Part shown: in pieces, positions 1-5,742 of the stretch
Layout: each line of letters begins with the position of its first letter
Position numbering within the stretch: position 1 is the first letter of the stretch
Position numbers and translations under genes: made by a program
From: Candidatus Scatomorpha stercoravium
Lineage (GTDB): Bacteria; Bacillota; Clostridia; Oscillospirales; Oscillospiraceae
Reading direction: 5' to 3'
DNA length: 7,492 nucleotides
Assembly (NCBI GenBank): GCA_018716005.1
Contig: DVKN01000243.1
Location: forward strand, 1 to 7,492
The notes under the pieces: model-generated
Databases searched by the model: none
Told to the model about the DNA's origin: nothing
What the model saw: only the letters and a program-made list of their open reading frames with translations

Positions 1-598
1 GGCTGGGGTTCGTGCCGAGGGCGCGGACTATCTCCAGGCGGCGCTGGGCGCCGTAGGGGAGGGAGCCGGCCTTTTTCTCGGCCATGTCCTGCATATCGAA
101 GATGCTAAGGAGCTCGAGGGCGCGCTCGTGGGCTATTTTCTCCTGCTTCCAGTAGGCGGGCGTGCGGAGTATGCCGCGGAACATGCCGTAGTTGATGGAG
201 TTGTGCATACCGAGCTTCACGTTGTCCTCGACGGAGAGGTTCGAGAAGAGGCGGATGTTCTGGAAGGTGCGGGCGACGCCGAGGCGGTTTACCTGCACGG
301 TGCTCATGCCGGAGGTGTCGCGGCCGTCGACCATTATGATGCCGCGGGTGGGCTGGTAGACCTTCGTGAGCAGGTTGAAGACCGTGGTCTTGCCCGCGCC
401 GTTCGGGCCTATGAGCCCGGCTATCTCCGTGCGGCCTATGGTGAGGTTGAAGTCGTCCACGGCGGTGAGGCCGCCGAAGTCTATGCCGAGGTGGCGCGCC
501 TCGAGCACGGGGAGCTTATCGAGGTCGCGCTGGGGTATGTAGGCGTCGCTCGGCATATTGACGAGCGGGCTCTCGTTCCTGGATTTTACCTTAGCCAT
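1..598 (-). CDS. livG: LivG, BCAA ABC transporter ATP-binding subunit (partial, C-terminus off window)
   Basis: Cytoplasmic ATPase of the high-affinity branched-chain amino acid (HAAT family) importer; it would pair with LivF and drive the LivH/LivM permease. The visible N-terminal 199 residues, translated by eye from the minus strand, contain Walker A GPNGAGKT at 64-71, the Q-loop in TFQNIRLF (Gln113) and the LivG-type signature LPYGAQRRLEI at 180-190. The intervening FRGILRTP segment (140-147) matches the helical insert typical of LivG. Walker B and the H-loop lie beyond the left edge. The ATG at 598 has an AAAGGAGG site 8 nt upstream and overlaps the livM stop by 8 nt (ATGGCTAA), so the two are translationally coupled. 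About 30 residues precede the ABC core, roughly 25 more than I recall for E. coli LivG. Family assignment is secure; substrate is inferred from operon context. Confidence 0.95.
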   Translation of the reverse strand, partial: MAKVKSRNESPLVNMPSDAYIPQRDLDKLPVLEARHLGIDFGGLTAVDDFNLTIGRTEIAGLIGPNGAGKTTVFNLLTKVYQPTRGIIMVDGRDTSGMSTVQVNRLGVARTFQNIRLFSNLSVEDNVKLGMHNSINYGMFRGILRTPAYWKQEKIAHERALELLSIFDMQDMAEKKAGSLPYGAQRRLEIVRALGTNPS

Positions 599-1712
599 TT
601 GCCGCGCCTCCTTTCTGCGGCTTCGCGAAGAGGCGGCGGACGGGGCCGAGGGCCTTGGCGAAGAGGGCTTTTATCTGCGCGTTGTTGGTGGCGAGCATGA
701 CGAGTATGAGCACGATGGCGTAGACGAGCATACGGTAGTCGTCGAAGCCGCGCAGCGCCTCGGGGAGAATCGTGAGCACGGCGGCGGCGATGATGCTGCC
801 CCAGATGCTGCCGAGCCCGCCGAGCACGACGAAGACCAGCACCAGTATGGAGGTGTTGAAGTTGAACTTCGTAGCGCCCAGGTTGGAGAAGTTGAGGCCG
901 TAGAGCGCGCCGGCCGCGCCGGCGAGGGCGGCGGAGGTGATGAAGGCCATGAGCTTGTACTTCGTGATGTTTATGCCCACGCTCTCGGCGGCGATGCGGT
1001 TGTCGCGCAGGGCCATGATGGCGCGGCCGGAGCGGCTGCGCACGAGGTTGAGCACGACGACGAGCGTTATCATTATGAGGATGAAGCCCGCGGTGAAGCT
1101 CGCGATGGTGTCCGTGCCCGTCGCGCCCTGGGCGCCCTTGATTATCTCTATGCCGCCCTCCGCGAGGCCGAGGTCGGAGACGGTCTTCGTGCCGTCCAGG
1201 TTGAATATCACGTGCAGCCCGTTCTCGTCGCAGCCGACGATGAGGCAGTTTATGAGCTCCTTGATTATCTCGCCGAAGGCCAGGGTGACGATGGCGAGGT
1301 AGTCGCCGCGCAGGCGGAGCACGGGGACGCCGACAATGACCCCCGCTATGGCGGCGCAGGCCGCGCCGGTGACGAGGGCGATGGCGAGCCGCACGGGCTC
1401 GGAGGGGACGGCGGACTGGAGGCTCATCGCCGCCACGACGCCGGAGAAGGCGCCGACGCTCATGAAGCCCGCGTGGCCGAGGCTCAGCTCGCCGAGGATG
1501 CCGACGGTGAGGTTCAGCGAGACGGCCATGACGATGTAGCAGCATATGGGCACGAGCTGGCCGCGGAAGGAGCGCGAGAGCATATCGCCGTTCAACATCG
1601 AGTTCACTATGAGGAAGGCGAGGACGACGCCGAGGTAGGTGGAGAAGTCCACGACGCGGGTCTTCGTCAGCGTGAGGCTGCGGTTTCTGCCCAGCTTTAT
1701 TATCTTACTCAT
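591..1712 (-). CDS. livM: LivM, BCAA ABC transporter permease
   Basis: Integral membrane permease that forms the translocation path with LivH. The 373-residue product has a basic N-terminus, many hydrophobic helices, the conserved LRLRGDYLAIVTLAFGEI block at 132-149 and an EAA-type ATPase-contact loop (GRAIMALRDNRIAAESVGIN, about 229-248) typical of LivM. It also has the GGLGSIWG motif near 298-305 that LivH and LivM families share. Length is normal for LivM. A ~45-residue soluble-looking insertion at about 158-203 (ending in the GAQGATGTD region) lies between helices, where the family usually varies. The ATG at 1712 lies 8 nt after the livH stop, with a modest GGTGAG site close to the start, and the gene ends overlapping livG. 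Expression is presumably as part of the livKHMG transcript. The short basic tail (residues 350-373) is unremarkable. Confidence 0.95.
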   Translation of the reverse strand: MSKIIKLGRNRSLTLTKTRVVDFSTYLGVVLAFLIVNSMLNGDMLSRSFRGQLVPICCYIVMAVSLNLTVGILGELSLGHAGFMSVGAFSGVVAAMSLQSAVPSEPVRLAIALVTGAACAAIAGVIVGVPVLRLRGDYLAIVTLAFGEIIKELINCLIVGCDENGLHVIFNLDGTKTVSDLGLAEGGIEIIKGAQGATGTDTIASFTAGFILIMITLVVVLNLVRSRSGRAIMALRDNRIAAESVGINITKYKLMAFITSAALAGAAGALYGLNFSNLGATKFNFNTSILVLVFVVLGGLGSIWGSIIAAAVLTILPEALRGFDDYRMLVYAIVLILVMLATNNAQIKALFAKALGPVRRLFAKPQKGGAANG

Positions 1713-1720
1713 GGCTCACC

Positions 1721-2593
1721 TCAAACCTTCTCCGGCACATACTTGCCGAGCAGCCCGGCGGGACGCACGAGCAGGGTGATTATGAGCACCGCGAACATGA
1801 TGGAGTTCGCGAGCTGCGTGGAGATGTAGGCCTTGGCCAGGGACTCGATTATGCCGAGCAGTATGCCGCCGAGCAGGGCCCCGGGGATGGAGCCGATGCC
1901 GCCGAACACCGCGGCCGTGAAGGCCTTTATGCCGGGCATGGAGCCGGTCGTCGGCATGAGCGAGGTGTTGAACGAGCAGAGCAGCACGCCGGCTATGGCC
2001 GCGAGGGCGGAGCCTATGGCGAAGGTGAGCGAGATGGTGCGGTTCACGTTGATGCCCATGAGCTGCGCCGCGCCCTTGTCCTCGGAGCAGGCGCGCATGG
2101 CCTTGCCCATGCGTGTCTTGCCGGTGAAGAGCGTGAGGCCGGCCATGATAACGACGCACATGGCTATGGTCACGAGCGAGATGTACGAGATTCTAAGCCC
2201 GCCCAGGCTGAGCGAGCCGGAGACTATGGGCGTATACGACATCGGCGTCGAGCCCCAGAGCAGCAGCGCCGCGTTCTGGAGGAAGTAGCTGACGCCTATC
2301 GCGGTTATGAGCACGGCGAGGCTGGGCGCGGCGCGCAGCGGCCTGTACGCGAGGCCCTCTATTACGACGCCGAGCACGGTGCAGACCAGCATGGCCAGCA
2401 GCACGCCCGCCCACCAGGGCAGGCCCAGCGCGGTCACGGAGAGCAGCGAGACGTAGCCGCCGACCATTATGACGTCGCCGTGGGCGAAGTTCAGCATCTT
2501 GGCTATGCCGTAGACCATCGTGTAGCCGAGGGCGATGATGGCGTAGACGCTGCCGAGGCTGATCCCGCTTATCATGTAGGAAAGAAACTCCAT
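1721..2593 (-). CDS. livH: LivH, BCAA ABC transporter permease
   Basis: Second permease of the branched-chain amino acid importer. The product is 290 residues, the usual LivH length, and strongly hydrophobic. Diagnostic blocks are GSVYAIIALGYTMVYGI at 14-30, NFAHGD at 35-40, YRPLR at 83-87, the EAA-like cytoplasmic loop GKAMRACSEDKGAAQLMGIN at 163-182 (contacts the ATPases), AVFGGIGSIPGALLGG at 228-243 and the C-terminal VRPAGLLG at 276-283. The ATG at 2593 follows AAGG-type purine-rich sequence, including a duplicated AAAGGACAAG-like stretch just upstream; the ribosome binding site is weaker than that of livK. It sits 128 nt downstream of livK across a GC-rich hairpin and 8 nt upstream of livM. 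Confident family call; exact substrate (Leu/Ile/Val or a related amino acid or amide) follows context only. Confidence 0.95.
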   Translation of the reverse strand: MEFLSYMISGISLGSVYAIIALGYTMVYGIAKMLNFAHGDVIMVGGYVSLLSVTALGLPWWAGVLLAMLVCTVLGVVIEGLAYRPLRAAPSLAVLITAIGVSYFLQNAALLLWGSTPMSYTPIVSGSLSLGGLRISYISLVTIAMCVVIMAGLTLFTGKTRMGKAMRACSEDKGAAQLMGINVNRTISLTFAIGSALAAIAGVLLCSFNTSLMPTTGSMPGIKAFTAAVFGGIGSIPGALLGGILLGIIESLAKAYISTQLANSIMFAVLIITLLVRPAGLLGKYVPEKV

Positions 2594-2681
2594 ATCCTTA
2601 CCTTGTCCTTTTCATCTTGTCCTTTGTTTCCTGCGGCATATGCCGGGGCGCGGAGGGCCCGCATCCCCGCAGACGCCGCAG

Positions 2682-2707
2682 GGCGGGCGGATTTCGCTCC
2701 GCCCGCC
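2682..2707 (-). other. GC-rich hairpin between livK and livH
   Basis: A perfect 10-bp inverted repeat (GGCGGGCGGA at 2682-2691, TCCGCCCGCC at 2698-2707) with a 6-nt loop begins 14 nt after the livK stop. No T-run follows it on the minus strand, so it is unlikely to be an efficient intrinsic terminator. Hairpins at this place in binding-protein operons commonly protect the upstream mRNA and let the binding protein outnumber the permeases; that role is inferred here. Confidence 0.6.
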
Positions 2708-2721
2708 GCGGGGGATATTGC

Positions 2722-3939
2722 TCAGGCGTTCTCGGCGCTGACATACGCGCCGTCGTGGATGACGACCGCCATCGGCAGCTTGCTGACGGTGCCGTCGGCG
2801 CCCCAGGTGAGGCCGGAGCCGGTCAGGCCGTCGAAGCTCATGGAGGTGAACTGCGCGACGAGGGCGTCGCAGAGCTCCTCGTTCGTCATCTCGGGATTGG
2901 CGTCCGAGGCCTCGAGGGCCTGCTTGAGGGCGTAGATGCAGTCGTAGCCGTCGGCGGCGAACTGGTTCGGGGTCTCGCCGAACTGGTCGTTATACTTCGT
3001 GACAAAGCTCACGGTGCGCTCATCGGTGGCGTCCGCGGAGAAGGGGGTCAGGACCATGACGCCCTCGGCGAGGCTCATGTCGAAGTTGGGCATGGTGAGG
3101 ATGCCGTCCATGCCGTCCACGCCGAAGAAGGTGGGCTCATAGCCCATGGCGTCGGCCTGCGCGAAGATGATGGAGGCGGGCTGGTAGTAGATGGGCAGGA
3201 ACACGACGTCCGCGCCCGCGCTCTGCGCGCCGGTCAGCTGGACGGAGAAGTCGGAGGCGCCCTCACCGGTGAAGGCTCCCTCGTAGACTACGTCGAGGTT
3301 CTGATTCTCGCACTCGGCGACGAAGGTCTCGTAGATGCCGGTGGAGTAGGTGTCGTCGTTGCGGTAGATAACGGCAATCTTGGCCTCGGGCATATTGGCG
3401 GCGATGTAAGTGGCGGAGCCCATGCCCTGGTTCGGGTCGGTGAAGCAGAGCTGGAAGACGTTGTCCTTGCCGTCGACGACGTCGAGGGAGGAGGCGCTGG
3501 GCGTCAGCATGAAGGTGCGGTCCTCGTTGACAAGCGTGGAGACGGAGAGGGCCGGGCCGGTGGTGACGGGGCCGACGAGGACCTGCATACCGTCGTCCAT
3601 GAGGGTGTTGTAGGCGTTGACGCTGGTCTCGCCGTCGGATACGTCGTCCTCAAAGCGGAACTTGAGCTGGTAGCCGTTGATGCCGCCGGCCTCGTTAATC
3701 TCGTCGACGGCTATCTGCGCGCCGTTCTTGACGGCGTTGCCGTAGATGGCGTTCTCGCCGGTCAGGGGGCCGACGGCGCCGAAGTAGAAGGCCGCGCCTT
3801 CGGCGGCGGGCTCGCCGGTCCCGCCGGCGGGGGCGGTGGCTTCGGGGTTCTCGGTGGGCTCGCTGCTCTCCTGGCCGCAGCCGGCGAAGAGGCAGAGGCA
3901 GAGCGCCAGTACCATGGCGAGGGATACGAACTTTTTCAT
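2722..3939 (-). CDS. livK: LivK/LivJ-type BCAA-binding lipoprotein
   Basis: Extracytoplasmic substrate-binding protein of the Liv transporter (type I periplasmic-binding fold, Peripla_BP_6 type), 405 residues. Residues 1-21 form a lipoprotein signal peptide: MKK, a hydrophobic core, then lipobox FAGC with Cys21 as the lipidated residue. A Glu/Pro/Ala/Gly-rich linker (22-50) tethers the domain to the membrane. The mature domain opens with the typical GAVGPLTGENAIYG block (54-67) and NGAQIAVDEINEAGGINGY, and carries LVGPVTTGPALS and TPSAS, the segments that in this family contact the ligand's carboxylate and amino groups. The ATG at 3939 has a perfect AGGAGG 5 nt upstream. It is the first structural gene of the operon, directly below the leader terminator at 3977-4013, so that terminator should set its expression. 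Ligand could be Leu/Ile/Val or another small amino acid; the BCAA-rich leader favours the former. Confidence 0.93.
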   Translation of the reverse strand: MKKFVSLAMVLALCLCLFAGCGQESSEPTENPEATAPAGGTGEPAAEGAAFYFGAVGPLTGENAIYGNAVKNGAQIAVDEINEAGGINGYQLKFRFEDDVSDGETSVNAYNTLMDDGMQVLVGPVTTGPALSVSTLVNEDRTFMLTPSASSLDVVDGKDNVFQLCFTDPNQGMGSATYIAANMPEAKIAVIYRNDDTYSTGIYETFVAECENQNLDVVYEGAFTGEGASDFSVQLTGAQSAGADVVFLPIYYQPASIIFAQADAMGYEPTFFGVDGMDGILTMPNFDMSLAEGVMVLTPFSADATDERTVSFVTKYNDQFGETPNQFAADGYDCIYALKQALEASDANPEMTNEELCDALVAQFTSMSFDGLTGSGLTWGADGTVSKLPMAVVIHDGAYVSAENA

Positions 3940-3976
3940 TTTGTCCTCCTTGTGTTTGCGTTTTGCTTATTTATAC

Positions 3977-4013
3977 AAAAAACCGGTCCCAACCTGCTGG
4001 TCGGAACCGGTTT
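3977..4013 (-). terminator. Intrinsic terminator in livK leader (probable attenuator)
   Basis: Read on the minus strand, AAACCGGTTCCGACC (4013-3999), loop AGCA and GGTTGGGACCGGTTT (3994-3980) form a 15-bp stem with two G-U pairs, and the transcript continues into six U (3982-3977) and an AU-rich stretch. It lies between the upstream short ORF (16 nt after its stop) and livK (37 nt before its start). With no other promoter visible between, transcription must pass it to reach livK, which is the arrangement of an attenuator. Confidence 0.88.
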
Positions 4014-4035
4014 GAAGTATACGCTCAAATCAGCT
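4005..4035 (-). promoter_or_regulatory. Candidate antiterminator stem competing with the livK leader terminator
   Basis: On the minus strand AGCTGATTTGA (4035-4025), which contains the short ORF's TGA stop, can pair with TCAAACCGGTT (4015-4005) across a 9-nt loop: ten pairs out of eleven, one A-C mismatch, two G-U. This sequesters the first nine bases of the terminator's 5' arm, so the two structures are mutually exclusive. A ribosome on the stop codon would cover the upstream arm; one stalled on the Ile/Val/Leu codons further up would leave it free. Drawn by eye, energy not computed. Confidence 0.5.
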
Positions 4036-4272
4036 TGCCGGGGCCAAATCAGGTCGTGGTGGTATCGAATTGCCTATAATAACGCCGATAACTCGTATAA
4101 TCAGGCCAATAAGGCTAATTATAAGTCGAAGCGCAGCAAAAATGGACACCGCGATTACGGTGTCCATGCTGAGCAGGCTGTTCATGTTTTCAGTGCGGGC
4201 AGAACGATTGGCCGCGAAAGCACAGCCGCGGCTCATGGAGGTATTGAAACGGTTGCAAAAGCTCTTGAACAT
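4030..4272 (-). CDS. 80-residue BCAA-rich short ORF, probable leader peptide of liv operon
   Basis: Not a recognised protein family. The ATG at 4272 has AAAGGAG about 10 nt upstream and lies only about 25 nt from the predicted transcription start, so this ORF is the first thing translated on the liv transcript. Residues 1-36 are mixed. Residues 39-70 hold 19 Ile/Leu/Val out of 32, and 48-66 hold 14 of 19 (LRLIISLIGLIIRVIGVII), followed by NSIPPRP and the stop. The codons in this run are ATT, ATA, CTT and GTT rich, with CGA, unlike the ATC/CTC/GTC-heavy neighbouring genes. The layout (BCAA codon run, stop, antiterminator, terminator, BCAA transporter) resembles the ilvL leader of the E. coli ilv operon, which also ends its BCAA run with Pro-Pro. 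At 80 codons it is longer than typical leaders. The alternative is a small single-helix membrane protein (helix about 37-66, interrupted by two Arg). Confidence 0.65.
   Translation of the reverse strand: MFKSFCNRFNTSMSRGCAFAANRSARTENMNSLLSMDTVIAVSIFAALRLIISLIGLIIRVIGVIIGNSIPPRPDLAPAS
4138..4167 (-). other. Terminator-like or pause hairpin inside the leader ORF
   Basis: A perfect 10-bp inverted repeat, ATGGACACCG (4167-4158) and CGGTGTCCAT (4151-4142) with a 6-nt loop, is followed on the minus strand by TTTT (five T counting the last arm base). It falls just before the BCAA codon run. Translating ribosomes would melt it; untranslated RNA could pause or terminate here. A polymerase-pausing role that synchronises ribosome and polymerase, as known for hairpin 1:2 in classical attenuators, is inferred. 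Confidence 0.5.
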
Positions 4273-4304
4273 GACCTCGCGGCTCCTTTCGTGAATGTGC
4301 TTGC

Positions 4305-4334
4305 AATTTAGCACGAAGCGCGCGGGCTTGTCAA
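4305..4334 (-). promoter_or_regulatory. Promoter of the liv leader/operon
   Basis: On the minus strand a perfect -35 box TTGACA (4334-4329) is followed after 18 nt by TAAATT (4310-4305, four of six matches to TATAAT). Predicted start is near 4298, giving a very short 5' end before the AAAGGAG site (4289-4283) of the 80-codon ORF. The leader from start site to terminator would be about 320 nt. Confidence 0.7.
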
Positions 4335-4528
4335 GGGGCCTCCGGTGTTTTCCCCATTTTCAACATTATTCGCGCATACGTTGATTATGAAATTTTCGCA
4401 AACGCACAAAATAATTTCCGCATTCTGCATTTCCCTACATCGGCCCCGGAGGAGGGGAAGGAAATGTTATTGCGATTTTCCACTACAAATGGCTGAAGCG
4501 GCGGGAGAATGTTTGACGGATTTATGAA

Positions 4529-4557
4529 TTGCATTGCGTTCACAGTTCGTTTATAAT
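4529..4557 (+). promoter_or_regulatory. Promoter of the aminotransferase operon
   Basis: TTGCAT (4529-4534, three of six matches) and a perfect TATAAT (4552-4557) are separated by 17 nt, in an AT-rich patch upstream of a gene with a good ribosome binding site (AAGGA, 9 nt before the ATG at 4616). The predicted start near 4564 gives a 5' untranslated leader of about 50 nt. Confidence 0.6.
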
Positions 4558-4615
4558 TTATACATACTTGCCGCAGGTGTCGGGAAGATAAATTTGCAGA
4601 TAAGGAAGTAGTGCT

Positions 4616-5701
4616 ATGTACGGCATCAGGGAAGTCCTGCTCAGGCAGGAGCGTAACGACTATTCGGAGCACCTCTCTCAGGCGCCGTTCGAGCTGGACT
4701 GCTCGATGGGCTCCAACCCCTACGGCTTCTGCCCGGGGGTCAGCTTTGACGCGGGGCTCTTTACCGAGGTCGTCGAGTACCCGCACTCCGACGACGGCAT
4801 AAAGGACGCCATCATAGAGGCCAACGCCGGCACCGTCGCCCTCGGGCGGGAGAATATCCTGCTCACCTGCGGCTCGATAGGCGCCATCCTGGCCCTCAAC
4901 CGCATGGTGCTCTGCCCCGGCAAGGTGGTGCTCGGCCTCGCGCCGCAGTTCTCCGCCGTGGTGGACGACTTCGTCACCTATGAGACGCTCTACCGGCCCG
5001 TGTATCTCCGGCCCGAGCGCAATTACGCCTTCGACCTCGGCGAGTTCCTCGAGGCCATGAGGGCGAACCCCGGCGCGTACATTTATATCGATAACCCCAA
5101 CAACCCCACCGGCCAGGTCATCCCCCTCGCCGACGCGGAGCGGATTGTCTCCCTCGCCCGCGAGCTTGACAGCTTTGTCGTCCTGGACGAGGCCTACGGC
5201 GACTATATGCCGCCCGAGGAGAGCGCGATGCATCTCGTCGGGAAGTACGACAACCTCGCCGTCATGCGCACCTTCTCCAAGGGCATGGGCGCGGCCGGCA
5301 TACGCCTCGGCTATATCCTCGCCCACCCCGCGGTCATTGCCGCGGCGGGGAAGGTGAACGTCCCCTACTCCAAGAACGAGCTCGCCGGACGCATAGCCGA
5401 GGAGCTCATACGCCACGACTGGGCCGGGCAGTGCCGCGAGAGGGTCGCCGCGGATAAGCCGCGTATGCTCGCCTCGCTCAAAAAGCTCAAATACGCCGAG
5501 ACCTGCATGAGCGTGCCCATAACCATGCTCTACACCGACGACGAGAGCGTCGACCTCTGCGCCGTGCTCGAAAGGGCCGGCATCCGCGCCATCACCTGCG
5601 AGGGCTACGAGGGCCTCGGGAAGAACGGCGTGCGCCTCAACATCCACAAGGATATCGACCGCCTCATCGAGCTGCTCTCCGCAGCCGAGGATCTCCTCTG
5701 A
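4616..5701 (+). CDS. HisC-like class I/II PLP-dependent aminotransferase
   Basis: Cytoplasmic fold-type I aminotransferase of the histidinol-phosphate aminotransferase-like group, 361 residues, normal length. Visible motifs in order: MGSNPYGFCP (31-40, equivalent to the family's ENPYGPSP), TCGSIGAI (84-91), NPNNPTG (160-166), DEAYGDYMP (191-199), TFSKGMGAAGIRLGY (219-233) and GVRLNIHK (338-345). The PLP Schiff-base lysine is Lys222. Asn163, Asp191, Tyr194 and Arg230 line up with PLP-binding residues of HisC, and Arg340 with its substrate-carboxylate Arg. No his genes or cobalamin genes adjoin, so histidinol phosphate, an aromatic amino acid or threonine phosphate (CobD-like) substrates all remain possible. 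It is not a BCAT, which has a different fold, so a direct role in BCAA transamination is not implied by family. Likely cotranscribed with the membrane protein 41 bp downstream. No frameshift or missing catalytic residue seen. Confidence 0.9.
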   Translation: MYGIREVLLRQERNDYSEHLSQAPFELDCSMGSNPYGFCPGVSFDAGLFTEVVEYPHSDDGIKDAIIEANAGTVALGRENILLTCGSIGAILALNRMVLCPGKVVLGLAPQFSAVVDDFVTYETLYRPVYLRPERNYAFDLGEFLEAMRANPGAYIYIDNPNNPTGQVIPLADAERIVSLARELDSFVVLDEAYGDYMPPEESAMHLVGKYDNLAVMRTFSKGMGAAGIRLGYILAHPAVIAAAGKVNVPYSKNELAGRIAEELIRHDWAGQCRERVAADKPRMLASLKKLKYAETCMSVPITMLYTDDESVDLCAVLERAGIRAITCEGYEGLGKNGVRLNIHKDIDRLIELLSAAEDLL

Positions 5702-5742
5702 GGGCGGCGGCGATATAATCCCCGAAAGGGAGGAGTATAGCT

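Larger units (their letters stand above)
4273..4615. other. Divergent intergenic region between liv leader and aminotransferase
   Basis: About 340 bp, more AT-rich than the flanking genes, holding the two divergent promoters described separately (4305-4334 minus, 4529-4557 plus). Between them (4335-4528) I see no convincing gene, RNA or operator palindrome. A purine-rich GGAGGGGAAGGAA before an ATG at 4464 opens only ten codons upstream of the plus-strand promoter and is probably chance. Confidence 0.6.

Noticed and set aside
558..1829. Long plus-strand ORF antisense to livM
   Set aside because: It is a shadow of a GC-rich gene; the translation is dominated by Glu/Ala/Asp/Gly with no domain, and livM on the other strand is clearly real.
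2634..2645. CGGCATATGCCG palindrome upstream of livH as an operator
   Set aside because: It is a single 12-nt palindrome inside an operon with no promoter beside it and no second copy.
3990..4180. 9-nt long-range pairing between CAGCCTGCT (4180-4172) and AGCAGGTTG (3998-3990) on the minus strand, which could open the terminator
   Set aside because: One wobble and about 165 nt separation make chance likely, and the local antiterminator at 4005-4035 explains switching more simply. Worth keeping in mind if covariation is examined.
4030..4300. T-box riboswitch upstream of livK
   Set aside because: I saw no T-box core (GGGTGGNACCGCG) in the correct orientation before the terminator; GTGGTGGTATCG occurs at about 4056-4067 but on the wrong strand and without a following terminator.
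2617..4311. 564-codon plus-strand ORF spanning livK and its leader
   Set aside because: It is the antisense shadow of livK, with Gly/Val/Glu-rich low-complexity translation and no ribosome binding site.
4464..4496. Ten-codon ORF after GGAGGGGAAGGAA, possible leader for the aminotransferase
   Set aside because: It lies upstream of the best plus-strand promoter (4529-4557), so it would not be in that transcript, and there is no residue bias or terminator after it.
4385..5647. Minus-strand ORF antisense to the aminotransferase
   Set aside because: It is a mirror of the aminotransferase codons with no recognisable motif; the opposite strand has all the PLP motifs.
5714..5719. TATAAT just before the YkvI-family gene, possible internal promoter
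   Set aside because: There is no -35 match at 16-18 nt upstream and the 41-bp gap fits cotranscription.
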